In this document: one piece after another, positions 1 to 8,340 of the stretch | Layout of the letters: the number at the start of each line of letters is the position of its first letter | How positions within the stretch are numbered: the first letter of the stretch is position 1 | Source of the DNA: an uncultured Bacteroides sp. | GTDB lineage: Bacteria > Bacteroidota > Bacteroidia > Bacteroidales > Bacteroidaceae | DNA length: 22,833 bases | Direction: 5' to 3' | NCBI GenBank assembly: GCA_900546645.1 | Contig: URDR01000045.1 | Coordinates: 1-22,833 of the forward strand | Made by a program: the position numbers and the translations under genes | Notes under the pieces: generated by a model | What the model was told of the DNA's origin: nothing | Database searches by the model: none | Seen by the model: only the letters and a program-made list of their open reading frames with translations

Positions 1-619
1 AAATAGTCTCGCAAGTGACTGATACTCAAAGTTGGATTAGAAGTTTCCTAAACTTACGGTGTCACTCATCGATACCAATTCACGGAATATTGAGAAAGCA
101 CTTCAGGAGCATACCATCGACTTGGGCATGGTAGAAGGTGTATTCCGTCTGCCGAATCTGAAATACGAACCCTTCCTGTGCGATGAACTGGTGCCCGTGG
201 TATCCAGTACATCTCCTCTTGCTTCACGCGAGAATGAGTTGACACTCGATGAATTCCGAAGCATCCCGCTGGTGCTTCGTGAACGCGGGTCGGGAACGCT
301 CGATACCATCGAGATGGTATTGGCAGAGCAAGGGATGAAACTCTCGTCGCTGAACGTGCGGATGCACTTGGGGAGCACAGAGGGAATCAAGTCGTTTTTG
401 CGTTGCAGTGACAGCATGGGCATCGTTTCGCTTTGTGCCGTAGAGCGCGAATTACGCGAAGGCAGCTTCTCAATCATCGATATTGAGAAGCTGCAGTTCA
501 AGAGGCATTTCTGTTTTGTTTCCGCACAAGGACAGGAGGCTTCCCCTGCCATTACGTTCATGCGCTTTGTTTCCGATTTTTATACCAAGACCGGAACCAG
601 ATACTGGGTCAAGAAGTAG
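1..619 (+). pseudogene. LysR-family transcriptional regulator, C-terminal part, probably frame-disrupted
   Basis: The open frame from about position 41 encodes a LysR substrate-binding (effector) domain: KFPKLTVSLI, then an IDLGMVEG-type strand, a VPVVSSTSPLA segment and a RERGSGT turn, all typical of the CysL/CysB-like subgroup. The DNA-binding N-terminus lies outside the window. In this frame there are stops at 20-22 (TGA) and 38-40 (TAG) just upstream of the conserved KFPKLTV, while another frame is open through positions 3-50. This suggests a frameshift near 38-41, so the gene may be a pseudogene; a GTG at 59 is too deep in the domain to be a real start. The 3' end overlaps the convergent yeiH-like gene by 40 bp. 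LysR regulators of this group often sit next to YeiH transporters and control them. The family call is firm; the broken state is moderate. Confidence 0.6.
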
Positions 620-1656
620 CCGCCGCCTACCAGCCAGATGTAGAGCAGGAATGCCAGTACGAAAGGTTTGGCGCCTGCCTGTTTGAACTTCTCGATGCTG
701 GTGTCCGTACCCAGTGCCGTCATTGCCATGGTCAGCATGAAGGTGTCGATGTATTCGATTGCTCCGTTCAGGGGAATCTCTTTCACGCTGTCCACTCCAA
801 GCACGTATTGCAGCAATGAATTCAGACAGATGATTCCGATAAATCCGAAAGCAAACCAGGGGATGGTAATTTTGCTCTTTTCAACTTTTCCGTCGGCTGA
901 CATCTTCTTGCGTCCAGCCAAGGCAAAACTCATCACCACCAGTACCGGAGCCAGCATCATTACGCGAATCATCTTCGTGATGGTAGCCGTTCCGGCAATG
1001 CCCAAAGTGTCGGTAGGGTCCATGGCATTACCGGCACCTGCCACGTGGGCTACTTCATGCAGGGTGCTTCCCGTATAGATAGCCACTCCCGTATTACCCA
1101 GTGCATCCAGCATATCGGCACGGTAAAGGATGGGGTAGAGGAACATCGAAATTGTTCCGAAGATAACCACGGTGGATACCGCAATGGCTGTCTTATGACC
1201 TTCACACTTCACTACCGGCTCTGCACCCAATACAGCTGCAGCACCGCAAATGGCACTGCCTGTAGCCGTCATTAGCGAAGTGTCCTTGTCCATTTTCAGC
1301 AATTTACCCAACCATATCCCGAGGAAGATGGTTCCCACTACGATAATCGAGTCGATAACCACTGCCGGAAGTCCTACGGCTGCCACCTGCGTCAGCGTGA
1401 GGCGGAACCCGTAAAGTACGATACCGGCACGCAGAATCTGCTTGGTGCAAAACTTAATACCCGGCACCCAAGTTTCGGGCAGCTTGTTGCGCAGGCTGTT
1501 GGCATACAGCATGCCTAAGATGATTCCCACAATGAGTGGACTGAATGACAGGCTTTTTACAAAAGGGATTTCGGCGATGTAAAAAGCAGCGAATGAAAAT
1601 AAGGCAATCAGGAGAATGCCATGAAAAGTGTTTGCTCTGTTTCCTTTACTGAACAT
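580..1656 (-). CDS. YeiH-type putative sulfate exporter family transporter (UPF0324)
   Basis: This 358-aa integral inner-membrane protein has about ten hydrophobic segments. It starts at ATG 1656 with a short charged N-terminus, then LLIALFSFAAFYIAEIPF. Family signatures are visible: SPLIVGIILGMLYAN, LRAGIVLYGFRLT, the glycine/alanine-rich GSAICGAAAVLGAEPVV and the STLHEVAHVAGAG segment. These mark the UPF0324/YeiH family (PSE, putative sulfate exporter). The substrate is not established; sulfur-compound export is a family-level guess. Length is normal for the family. The gene is convergent with the LysR fragment and has its own upstream promoter-like box near 1833-1840, with a long AT-rich leader that contains a dispersed repeat. 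Confidence 0.88.
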   Translation of the reverse strand: MFSKGNRANTFHGILLIALFSFAAFYIAEIPFVKSLSFSPLIVGIILGMLYANSLRNKLPETWVPGIKFCTKQILRAGIVLYGFRLTLTQVAAVGLPAVVIDSIIVVGTIFLGIWLGKLLKMDKDTSLMTATGSAICGAAAVLGAEPVVKCEGHKTAIAVSTVVIFGTISMFLYPILYRADMLDALGNTGVAIYTGSTLHEVAHVAGAGNAMDPTDTLGIAGTATITKMIRVMMLAPVLVVMSFALAGRKKMSADGKVEKSKITIPWFAFGFIGIICLNSLLQYVLGVDSVKEIPLNGAIEYIDTFMLTMAMTALGTDTSIEKFKQAGAKPFVLAFLLYIWLVGGGYFLTQYLVPVLV

Positions 1657-1671
1657 GGTTTGAATGTTTTA

Positions 1672-1780
1672 AGTTTTTGAGTTAATAAGTTAAGTTCTTG
1701 AGTAAATAGGTTTTTAGGTTTATGAGTTGATGATGAGATTCTTCATTTATCATTTATCATTCTTCATTTAATCACCATTT
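1672..1780 (-). repeat. Dispersed AT-rich leader repeat (ACTCATnAACTCA units), copy 1
   Basis: Read on the minus strand, this stretch has repeats of the type AAATGAAGAATGATAAATG followed by CTCATCATCAACTCATAAAC and further ACTCA-containing units, ending just before the yeiH-like start codon. A closely similar stretch on the plus strand lies at 20120-20198, again directly before a start codon. These look like short, imperfect, dispersed intergenic repeats. The 1657-2061 intergenic region otherwise holds the promoter box at 1833-1840 and no supportable gene. Confidence 0.6.
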
Positions 1781-1832
1781 CCCACTTCTAACTCCCTAAT
1801 AACCGAGTGATTCTGTTTTTCTTTTTCGCTGA

Positions 1833-1840
1833 CAAAGGTA
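1833..1840 (-). promoter_or_regulatory. Bacteroidetes -7 promoter box (TACCTTTG) for the yeiH-like gene
   Basis: The plus strand reads CAAAGGTA, so the minus strand has TACCTTTG, a perfect match to the Bacteroidetes TAnnTTTG -7 element, pointing toward the yeiH-like gene. No clear TTTG lies about 20 nt upstream, so this is a half-promoter call. The predicted leader would be about 170 nt. Confidence 0.5.
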
Positions 1841-2061
1841 AGCCAAAATAAAATACCATCCTATTCATCTTTTTTTATAGCTTATAACCAAAAGTAATAG
1901 GAGAAGTAAATAAAAAAGGGAAAAAGGCAACTAATATATGCAGAATATTCACTTACTTCGCAGCGAAAATAATATAAGGAAGAAACATAGGAAGTCAAGG
2001 CTGCTCCAGAAGCAAGACCTGCTTGAAGCCTGGTTATTTCCATATACAAAAAAATAGCAGA

Positions 2062-2967
2062 ATGAACGAACAGGTGAAAATAGAACAGTGGGGAGGCGAT
2101 TTGATGAAAGAACTTTCCATTTATTGCGATAACCGGATTGCTGTATTTAAGAACACAAAAAAGCTCAAAGCCGAATATCCGGTCAAGACTGATGCGTTTC
2201 TCATTACGCTGTGTCTCAAAGGTGAAGCCTCTCTCCTTATCGACGGACAGGCATATGTCATCCGTCGGAACGACCTGCTGGTATATCATCCGAATCTTAT
2301 TCTGGAGAGATGCGCCGAAAGTCCTGATTTTGAAAACCTGACCCTCATGCTGTCTCCCGACTATGTAAAGCAGATGCCCATCCTGTCAGGCGGAGGCTGG
2401 GATGTATGGCTGTTTCTGGAGAAAAATCCGATTATCCCCCTCAGACAGGAAGAGGCAGACCTGTATTGCCAGTATCACGACTTGCTTTACTCCAGGCTCA
2501 CTGCCCTTCATCGCGGGCGTTACCATAAAGAACTGATTGATGCTTTGCTTTCCGCCTTCCTTTTCGAGTTCCACGATGTGTTGGAACGTTTTATCAGCGT
2601 AAAGCCTCAAACGTTTACATCGTCCGAGAAACTCTTTAAAACCTTCATTGAAACCTTGGCATCTACCTATCCCAAGAGCCGCAGCGTGGCTTATTATGCT
2701 TCTCGCATCCACGTATCTGCCAAGTACCTGTCGGCGGTATGCAAGGAAGTCAGCCATCACGCCGCCTCCGATATAATCAATCATTACGCCATCAAGGACA
2801 TAGAGTATCAGCTGAAGCGTACGCAGAAAAGCATCAAGGAAATTGCCTGCGAGCTCGATTTTCCCAATCTCTCGTTTTTCGGCAAGTATGTAAAGCGTCA
2901 CCTCAAGATGTCTCCCCGTGAATACCGCGAGCAGTGTGCTCACCTTACCGAGGAAGAGAAAGAATAG
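2062..2967 (+). CDS. AraC-family transcriptional regulator
   Basis: This 301-aa protein has an N-terminal cupin-like sensing domain (LITLCLKGEASLLIDGQAYV, then NDLLVYHPN) and a C-terminal AraC/XylS DNA-binding domain with two helix-turn-helix motifs. The first, around residues 208-231, includes ASRIHVSAKYLSAVCKEV. The second, around 257-288, includes IKEIACELDFPNLSFFGKYV and ends in the usual MSPREYRE. The start chosen is ATG 2062 (MNEQVKIEQ); a TTG in frame at 2023 would add 13 residues but is unlikely. The gene is divergent from the yeiH-like gene and convergent with the helicase fragment. Its ligand and targets cannot be read from the sequence. Confidence 0.9.
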   Translation: MNEQVKIEQWGGDLMKELSIYCDNRIAVFKNTKKLKAEYPVKTDAFLITLCLKGEASLLIDGQAYVIRRNDLLVYHPNLILERCAESPDFENLTLMLSPDYVKQMPILSGGGWDVWLFLEKNPIIPLRQEEADLYCQYHDLLYSRLTALHRGRYHKELIDALLSAFLFEFHDVLERFISVKPQTFTSSEKLFKTFIETLASTYPKSRSVAYYASRIHVSAKYLSAVCKEVSHHAASDIINHYAIKDIEYQLKRTQKSIKEIACELDFPNLSFFGKYVKRHLKMSPREYREQCAHLTEEEKE

Positions 2968-3038
2968 CGTACGCTGGTGCTGAATTTGGTAAGCGTGTAA
3001 GAAAGCCTTTCTACCATGTTTAGTTTAAGAAGCTCCGG

Positions 3039-3888
3039 TCATTGCTTCAACTTATTCAAGCGCATAACAATCGAAGTTTGGCTTCTGCCCATCTTGGAAG
3101 AAATATATTTTATGCTCTTTCCTTGGTTATGCAGTTCCAGCAAAAATTGGTCAGCCTTTTTCGTCCATTTTTTATTGGCATTACGATGTTTTACATAGCT
3201 TTCTTCCGAGATTCTTTCCGGATGCAGAAACTCATCTACAAAAACAGAAGGAAAGCGTTTGTCGTATAACACGAGTGTTTTTCTTTTTGCCCTTGTGATG
3301 GCTACATAAAACAGCCGACGTTCTTCTCCATAAGGGAACTGGTCACTTTGAGTCAATACATAATTCAGCACCGGATCATCATTAATCTGCGAGGGAAAGC
3401 CGTAGGTATCTTTATTGCATTGTAGTAGAATGACATAGTCGGCTTCAAGCCCCTTTGATTTATGTACGGTCAGAAACTCTATTTTCCGCTGCCCGATGAG
3501 GTAGAAAAAACGATTTCCTTCTTTGATGCTTTGATACATGAACGACAGGTAATAATCATCAAACGAATAGCGTCCTAGCAGAAAGATGGATTTGTCTGAT
3601 GGAATTGCGGCAACCAGCTCACCGATGGTTTTACAGTAGTTGTGCCGGTCGTAAGCATGAAACTCCAGTTCTGTTTTCATTGCTGCACTGAAAGAGTGGA
3701 TGTCTTTCTTTATTTGTGCTTCATTCCGTTGGATAAAACGGGAAGAGAGTGAAACCAAGGGTTCCCCGAACCGGTAGGTCGTTTCAATCTTGTTGATTTC
3801 TGTGGCACCGAAAAAGTCGGCAAACTGGTTAAAGAGTGCCATGTCACTTCCCGAAAACCGGTAGATGGATTGCCAGTCGTCGCCCACG
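3039..3888 (-). pseudogene. Helicase IV/UvrD-like SF1 helicase, C-terminal part, cut off by element insertion
   Basis: This is the 3' third of an SF1A DNA helicase. The frame begins with V-G-D-D-W-Q-S-I-Y (motif III region), followed by TYRF, motif V (FLTVHKSKGLEADYV) and motif VI (RRLFYVAITRAKR), and ends in a basic helix-turn-helix-like tail (IKYISSKMGRSQTSIVMRL). The apparent start, GTG at 3885-3887, is only the valine codon of the interrupted gene, and a TGA stop from the element lies two codons upstream. The missing N-terminal two thirds are at 14800-16557. Joining the parts through the shared GCCCACG gives a continuous ...LYCVGDDWQSIYRF... and a protein of about 866 aa. As it stands this part has no start and is probably not translated. 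Confidence 0.9.
3882..3888 (+). repeat. attL core direct repeat GCCCACG
   Basis: The left junction reads GTC-GCCCACG-ATTCAAT: host helicase sequence ends and element sequence begins. The same 7-mer occurs at 14800-14806. The inferred empty target is GTC-GCCCACG-CAATAT, and the circular form would read TTGTT-GCCCACG-ATTCAAT. Confidence 0.85.
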
Positions 3889-4006
3889 ATTCAATATTTA
3901 TACTTAGTGAAATTCAATTTTAGATATATTATTTGTATATCAGTTATTTGCATATATTTTCATTTGCTTTGAATACTCACGAATTTTCACGGTTTTAGAA
4001 AATATT

Positions 4007-4023
4007 GGTACTATTTGATACCA
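4007..4023. repeat. Left-end paired motif GGTACTA-TTT-GATACCA (possible recombinase or Xis site)
   Basis: GGTACTA and GATACCA flank a TTT spacer, making an imperfect inverted repeat between the left end and the integrase start. The same two heptamers occur in the opposite order near the right end (14710-14727). Shared motifs at both element ends suggest protein binding during integration or excision. An ATTCAAT repeat at 3889-3895 and 3912-3918 is another candidate arm site. Confidence 0.5.
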
Positions 4024-4042
4024 TATTTCGGGATATATTTTG

Positions 4043-4050
4043 TACCTTTG
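4043..4050 (+). promoter_or_regulatory. -7 promoter box (TACCTTTG) for the integrase gene
   Basis: TACCTTTG matches the Bacteroidetes -7 consensus exactly and lies 27 nt before the integrase ATG. The nearest upstream TTTG is at 4014-4017, 25 nt away, longer than the usual spacing. That TTTG overlaps the paired motif at 4007-4023, so a protein bound there could control integrase expression. Confidence 0.5.
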
Positions 4051-4077
4051 TAGCACCATAATCAAGATATATCGCAT

Positions 4078-5448
4078 ATGGATTTCATCTTCATCAAATC
4101 GTCCAAGAAAGGAAAAGAGGACTTCGGTTCCATCTATGCTCGTGTGCGTACAGGCAAGGCAAATCTGAAAGTCGTAACAGGCTTCACCATCAAGCAGCTT
4201 GAATGGGAAAAATACCGTTCCCTGCAATACTCCTCGTCTGCCCTGATGTCAAGCATCGGAATAAAGTACGGACAGTTCGCCCAAGTCCTCGCAAGGATAA
4301 AAACGGCATTTGAGGCTGACGGCTTCAATCCCAAAGAAGCCAAGAGTATCATTGAAAGCGTGAAACACGATGTACTTAACGGAATGATGCAGATTGTGGA
4401 GGTAAAACCGAAGGGCAGGATGCTGTTCGAGGATTATCTTACCTCTTATATAGAAGATATGGAACTCGGACGGCGCACCAAGAAAGGTCGTACCGTGAAA
4501 GTTTCTCCGGCTTACATAAAAGGTTTGCGTATTATCTTGGGACAGATCCGCAATTACCAAAAGGAAATGCACCGCAAACTCGGATTGGACGATATGACGA
4601 TGGAAACCCGCAACAGTCTTGTCGGTTACTGGAAAGAGCGTGGGCTAATGCCCAACGCCATCAATTCGTATATGACCGATGTCCGCACGGTGGCAAAGGC
4701 GGCTTACGAGGACAAGCTGACCAAATGCGATGACTTCTGCCATTCTGACTTTGTCCCGAAAAAGGAAGATGTGGATAATATCTACCTCACGCCAGAGCAG
4801 ATACAGGAAATGCTTGACCTTGACCTTTCCACCAAAGAAGCCGTTAAAGAAAGATTGCAATCTTTGAACATAGACGAAGAAGAAAAACTATTGCAGCTAT
4901 CCAAATGCCGCATTACCCATATCAGAACATTGGAACACGTAAGGGATGTTTTCATTGTCGGCTGTCTGACCGGACAGCGTGTTTCCGACTATTCAAGAAT
5001 ATGCGAGGACATGATAACCGAAATTGGCGGTACGGAGTTCATTCTCATTACCCAGCAGAAAACGGAAAAGAAAGTCTATATTCCCGTTGACAGGCGTGTG
5101 AGAGCCATCCTTGCCAAATATGACGGAGCGTTACCCCATGTCTGCCCCAATGAAATGAACAAACTGGCAAAAACGCTTGGGCTGTTATTAGGCTGGACTC
5201 ACGATTGCGGTTTTGACGAGAAACGGCTCAACCCCAAACGTGGACGGCGGTTCTGCGATATGCTTCTTTCGCATACCGCCCGAAGGAGTTTCGCCACCAA
5301 TGCGTACAAGGCAGGAGTGCCACTATCTTCCATCCAAGCCATCACAGGACACAGCAGCGAAGCGCAGTTACGCCGCTACCTGAAATTGGATGCGGAAGAA
5401 AAAGCCGTCATTGCGTTAAGGGATTTTAAGGGTGTCATAGAAGTATAA
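4078..5448 (+). CDS. Tyrosine recombinase/integrase of the element
   Basis: This 456-aa protein should catalyse site-specific integration and excision at GCCCACG. The N-terminal ~90 residues are an arm-type DNA-binding domain, followed by a SAM-like core-binding region (about 120-220) and a C-terminal catalytic domain. The catalytic set is visible: Arg301 in TGQRVSDYS, His399-x-x-Arg402 in SHTARRSF, His425 in ITGHSS, and the nucleophile Tyr434 in RRYLKLD. The length fits Bacteroides mobile-element integrases. The start is ATG 4078, 190 bp from the left junction, the usual place for an integrase beside its att site. The following gene starts 10 bp after the stop, so the two are probably co-transcribed. 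Confidence 0.93.
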   Translation: MDFIFIKSSKKGKEDFGSIYARVRTGKANLKVVTGFTIKQLEWEKYRSLQYSSSALMSSIGIKYGQFAQVLARIKTAFEADGFNPKEAKSIIESVKHDVLNGMMQIVEVKPKGRMLFEDYLTSYIEDMELGRRTKKGRTVKVSPAYIKGLRIILGQIRNYQKEMHRKLGLDDMTMETRNSLVGYWKERGLMPNAINSYMTDVRTVAKAAYEDKLTKCDDFCHSDFVPKKEDVDNIYLTPEQIQEMLDLDLSTKEAVKERLQSLNIDEEEKLLQLSKCRITHIRTLEHVRDVFIVGCLTGQRVSDYSRICEDMITEIGGTEFILITQQKTEKKVYIPVDRRVRAILAKYDGALPHVCPNEMNKLAKTLGLLLGWTHDCGFDEKRLNPKRGRRFCDMLLSHTARRSFATNAYKAGVPLSSIQAITGHSSEAQLRRYLKLDAEEKAVIALRDFKGVIEV

Positions 5449-5458
5449 GGAGGAAGTT

Positions 5459-6613
5459 ATGGAAAAATCAAGGTTTGATATAATCAGTGACTTGTTCAAG
5501 TTGTCGCACATGGTCGGCGACAGCTTAAAACGCATGGAATCGCTTGCCGACAATGGCTCTGGCAATAAAATAGAGATTTGCAGGAACATCAAATACAGCC
5601 TGAAGACCATGCCTTTTCTTTTGGACAGCATCAGAGAATATATCGCCGAACACGAGGACAGGGAACTGGCACGAAAATTTGTCGAGCTATACGCTGACAC
5701 AAAGAGGCTTCACGAGCTTTGTTCAAAGCATACAGACTTAAACAAAGCGGCTTTCCGTACAGGTATGGCTTATATGAGCATGGAGGTCATAGGGCAATAC
5801 TTCTTTCCCGAAACGGAAGCGCAAAAAGTGACGGCAGAAATCCTGCCCAATCCTATGACACGCACGGAAGCTACCGATTACATCGACGCCATCCGTGCTG
5901 CCATACGGAAATGTGCGGAGAATCCAGACGGGAACAGAGGGAAAGAAATGTACACCCTGCTCTTCGGTATGGATAAAGCGAAAATCCAGTCCGTCAAGGA
6001 ATATATCGTCAATACCAACGACAAGGATTTGGCGCAACTTTTTACGGAATATTTTGCAGAAGCCGTCCATCTCTCCCTGCTGCCCCAAAAGTCCGATGTC
6101 AAAGCACAGTCGGCAGGAATAAAGATGTTCCATATCGCCTTGACGATGGGATATATCAAAAGAAACGTGCTGCGTGAGAGCACAACCAAGACAGCACCCT
6201 CTTGTATAGCAGAGACAGCCTCCGATTTTATTGCCACAGACACGATGCAGGGAAAGGCGTTCAGTACAACGGTACAAGTCTCGGTTTTACGCCTGTATTG
6301 TTTCCTTACCACTTTTACCGTTCAAAGCGGGGCCGACAAGGGAAAGCCGTTACTGGACGGCAACGCTGTTTCCGACAAGGATTTTCTTTATGCCGTGATG
6401 CGTGCGGACTATTCTATGGTATATGCCAACTGCGTGAAAGGCAAGATGCGTTGCGTCGTTATCTTGCTATCCAAAGCCTATTTTAAGGACTGGAAAGGAT
6501 ACAGAGCGACAGCAGCCTGTTCTATGGGGCTGGCACCCGAAAGCCTTGCCAAATACAACGTAGAGAAACCCTTTATAGAAAAGCTCAAAGAGCTGCTTCC
6601 CATGATAAAATAA
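5459..6613 (+). CDS. Element protein of unknown function with an internal duplication
   Basis: This 384-aa protein has no motif that I recognise, no signal peptide and no membrane segment. It looks soluble and mostly helical. Residues ~54-113 and ~175-234 align with each other: LLDSIREYIAEHEDRELA with KIQSVKEYIVNTNDKDLA, then similar spacing through GMAYMSMEVIG and GIKMFHIALTMGY. This indicates an ancient internal repeat. It starts 10 bp after the integrase stop behind an AGGAGG sequence, an unusually strong Shine-Dalgarno for this phylum, and ends before a terminator at 6664-6698. Its position directly after the integrase suggests a role in integration, excision or its control, but this is inference only. 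Confidence 0.75.
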   Translation: MEKSRFDIISDLFKLSHMVGDSLKRMESLADNGSGNKIEICRNIKYSLKTMPFLLDSIREYIAEHEDRELARKFVELYADTKRLHELCSKHTDLNKAAFRTGMAYMSMEVIGQYFFPETEAQKVTAEILPNPMTRTEATDYIDAIRAAIRKCAENPDGNRGKEMYTLLFGMDKAKIQSVKEYIVNTNDKDLAQLFTEYFAEAVHLSLLPQKSDVKAQSAGIKMFHIALTMGYIKRNVLRESTTKTAPSCIAETASDFIATDTMQGKAFSTTVQVSVLRLYCFLTTFTVQSGADKGKPLLDGNAVSDKDFLYAVMRADYSMVYANCVKGKMRCVVILLSKAYFKDWKGYRATAACSMGLAPESLAKYNVEKPFIEKLKELLPMIK

Positions 6614-6663
6614 TGACATAATCCACAAGTGGTTACAACTCACCACAATTCATAATCTTTCAC

Positions 6664-6698
6664 AAGCCGTTAAACATCAATCGTTTGGCGGCTTTTTT
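6664..6698 (+). terminator. Rho-independent terminator after the integrase operon
   Basis: AAGCCGTTAAAC (6664-6675) pairs with GTTTGGCGGCTT (6683-6694), giving 12 pairs including two G-U, around a 7-nt loop and followed by a T run. It closes the transcript of the integrase and the gene after it. Confidence 0.85.
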
Positions 6699-6750
6699 AT
6701 ACGATGTCATTTCATATAATACCACAAATTCACGGCATTTGTTTCAGCCA

Positions 6751-6758
6751 TACCTTTG
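6751..6758 (+). promoter_or_regulatory. -7 promoter box (TACCTTTG) before the HTH gene
   Basis: This perfect TAnnTTTG match lies 27 nt before the ATG at 6786, the same box and distance as for the integrase. No good TTTG occurs about 20 nt upstream. It would drive the HTH gene and perhaps the genes after it. Confidence 0.55.
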
Positions 6759-6785
6759 CAAGCACAAACTTAAAATCAATGGTTT

Positions 6786-7097
6786 ATGGCAGATAAAACG
6801 GAAATGGTACTGGTATCACGCGATGAGTTGCAACAGCTTATCGGCGCAAGCGTGAGGTGTGCGCTTGAAGAATACCAACAGGCACAAATACCACAGGACG
6901 CATCGGAGTATTACACCATTAAGCAACTGGCGGAGAAATGGGGCGTGAGCATAGCGACCATCTGGCGGCATGAGAAACTGGGACACATAAAGGGGCAGCG
7001 CATCGGGCGGCGTGTCCTGTTTCCCAAAGAACAGATAGACCGCATAAAGAGTTTGAAAGCCACCAACAGGGAGGCAGATAAAAACTCCAATGGGTAA
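6786..7097 (+). CDS. Excisionase-like helix-turn-helix DNA-binding protein
   Basis: This 103-aa protein has a MerR/excisionase-type HTH at residues ~43-80: YYTIKQLAEKWGVSIATIWR, then KLGHIKGQRIGRRVLFPKEQI with the usual basic wing. Such small proteins in Bacteroides integrative elements act as recombination directionality factors or regulators. The N-terminal 40 residues are polar and helical. It follows a terminator and has its own promoter box, so it is expressed separately from the integrase. Whether it is a true Xis or a transcription factor cannot be told from the sequence. Confidence 0.8.
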   Translation: MADKTEMVLVSRDELQQLIGASVRCALEEYQQAQIPQDASEYYTIKQLAEKWGVSIATIWRHEKLGHIKGQRIGRRVLFPKEQIDRIKSLKATNREADKNSNG

Positions 7098-7130
7098 CAG
7101 ATATAACGGACAACAAAATCATTCGTACTT

Positions 7131-7817
7131 ATGAAGAATTTGAAGCAGCTTGTTTTGCCGTGCTATAAAGTGGAAATAGCAATGAGTGTGGAAGCGTGGT
7201 ATTTCCTGCACGGCAGCACAGACGGCGTGTGTAATCTTACCTTTTTTCTTTCCCTTTTATCGAGAATGACTGTCGAAGAAGTACGGAATACCAAACGAGG
7301 ATTGAGCTATGCCATCCATCCCGGACAGGCGGACTGTTCCATGCTGGCACTGGCTAAGGTATGGGACATCGGTCGCAAAGCAGTATGCCGTCTGTTGGAG
7401 GATTTCTCGGAACGTGGGCTTATCAAGGTTGATTCCAATCCCATGACATCCATTTTGGAGATGGTGTGCGTGAAGTCGTGGATGATAGCAGGAAAACTTA
7501 TAGAGAATCCAATATACTGCCAAACGGTCAAGGCTTACGAAGGAGTAAGGCTATTCCTTTTTAACGGTCAAAAATTAGAGACATTGCGCCGCAGTTCGCC
7601 AAGAAAGAAAACAGAAAAATCGGTGGATGAAGCGGATAGTCTGATGCCCATCAAACCGATTGTTTTCAATCCTCTTGTAACAGAAACCGCCAACGCAGTA
7701 TCTATGGATAGCGGAAACAAAGCAGAAGATACTTCTATTGAAGCCGACAATATACCTGTTTTAGCAGACGGCGATACCTTGTTTGATTCACAAGAAAGGA
7801 AACCTGCACAGGAATGA
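7131..7817 (+). CDS. Putative winged-helix protein of the mobilization region
   Basis: This 228-aa protein starts at ATG 7131, 33 bp after the HTH gene. Residues ~66-115 (ADCSMLALAKVWDIGRKAV, then LLEDFSERGLIKV) look like a winged helix-turn-helix, as in replication initiators or small regulators. The C-terminal ~80 residues are polar and low in complexity, probably disordered. I do not recognise a named family. Lying between an excisionase-like gene and the oriT/mob region, it may regulate mobilization or act in replication of the excised circle; both are inference. Confidence 0.65.
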   Translation: MKNLKQLVLPCYKVEIAMSVEAWYFLHGSTDGVCNLTFFLSLLSRMTVEEVRNTKRGLSYAIHPGQADCSMLALAKVWDIGRKAVCRLLEDFSERGLIKVDSNPMTSILEMVCVKSWMIAGKLIENPIYCQTVKAYEGVRLFLFNGQKLETLRRSSPRKKTEKSVDEADSLMPIKPIVFNPLVTETANAVSMDSGNKAEDTSIEADNIPVLADGDTLFDSQERKPAQE

Positions 7818-7857
7818 AGTGGCAGGAGTGGCGAGCGATAGCATTTAAGAGGGATAT

Positions 7858-7958
7858 TTTTTAGGGCTGGCAAGTTAATGTTTTCGTCCACGAAAACTAC
7901 GCCACCAATGGCGATACTACCGCACGGAAGCGGCAAGCCCTGATTGTAGCCCTAAAAA
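7858..7958 (+). other. Candidate origin of transfer (oriT)
   Basis: The gap between the winged-helix gene and the mobC-like gene holds nested inverted repeats. An outer pair, TTTTTAGGGCT (7858-7868) and AGCCCTAAAAA (7948-7958), encloses three hairpins: GTTTTCG-TCCA-CGAAAAC (7880-7897), CGCCA-CCAA-TGGCG (7900-7913) and CCGC-ACGGAA-GCGG (7920-7933). Inverted repeats just upstream of relaxosome genes are the standard oriT layout. The nick site cannot be placed from sequence alone. Confidence 0.65.
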
Positions 7959-7983
7959 CAGAGTAGTTGAACCGACAATAGAA

Positions 7984-8340
7984 ATGATTATGACAAATCA
8001 AGATACCAAAAACAAGGGTGGTCGCCCCAAAGCTGTAAAGGGCAAGGCCCGGACAAAGACCATATCCACAAGGCTCACGCTTGCCGAATGGAAAACGGTC
8101 ATGAAACGGATAAGCGATGCAGGCAAGAAGCCGTCCCACTTCCTGCGTGAACTGTTGCTGCACGGCAAGGTCGAGGCGGCAAGGACACAGGAGGACAGGC
8201 AGCAGATAAGGATGCTGGAGGGAGGATGTAACAATCTGAACCAGTTGGCGAAGCTGGCACACCAACAGGGTTTCGCTTTTGCGAAAACTAAAATCATGGG
8301 TTTGTTGGACGAGTTCAACAAAATCATAGAGAGGATATGA
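7984..8340 (+). CDS. MobC-like relaxosome accessory protein
   Basis: This 118-aa basic protein begins with a disordered lysine-rich tail (GGRPKAVKGKARTKTISTRL), then a ribbon-helix-helix-like segment (TRLTLAEWKTVMKRISDAGK, then SHFLRELLLHGKV) and a helical C-terminus (NNLNQLAKLAHQQG). This is the pattern of MobC proteins, which bind oriT and help the relaxase open the DNA. Start is ATG 7984; ATG 7990 is also possible. Its stop overlaps the relaxase start (ATGA at 8337-8340), indicating translational coupling. Confidence 0.85.
   Translation: MIMTNQDTKNKGGRPKAVKGKARTKTISTRLTLAEWKTVMKRISDAGKKPSHFLRELLLHGKVEAARTQEDRQQIRMLEGGCNNLNQLAKLAHQQGFAFAKTKIMGLLDEFNKIIERI

Noticed and set aside
103..561. 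Minus-strand frame opposite the LysR gene, and other long antisense frames such as those opposite truA and the MBL gene
   Set aside because: They are shadows of well-supported genes on the other strand, without recognisable motifs.
2989..3015. AGAAAG-C-CTTTCT as a terminator between the AraC gene and the helicase part
   Set aside because: The loop would be a single base and there is no T run.
3039..3887. A complete 282-aa helicase gene starting at GTG 3887
   Set aside because: The GTG is the valine codon of the interrupted gene; the protein starts in the middle of a conserved motif and the missing part lies at 14800-16557.
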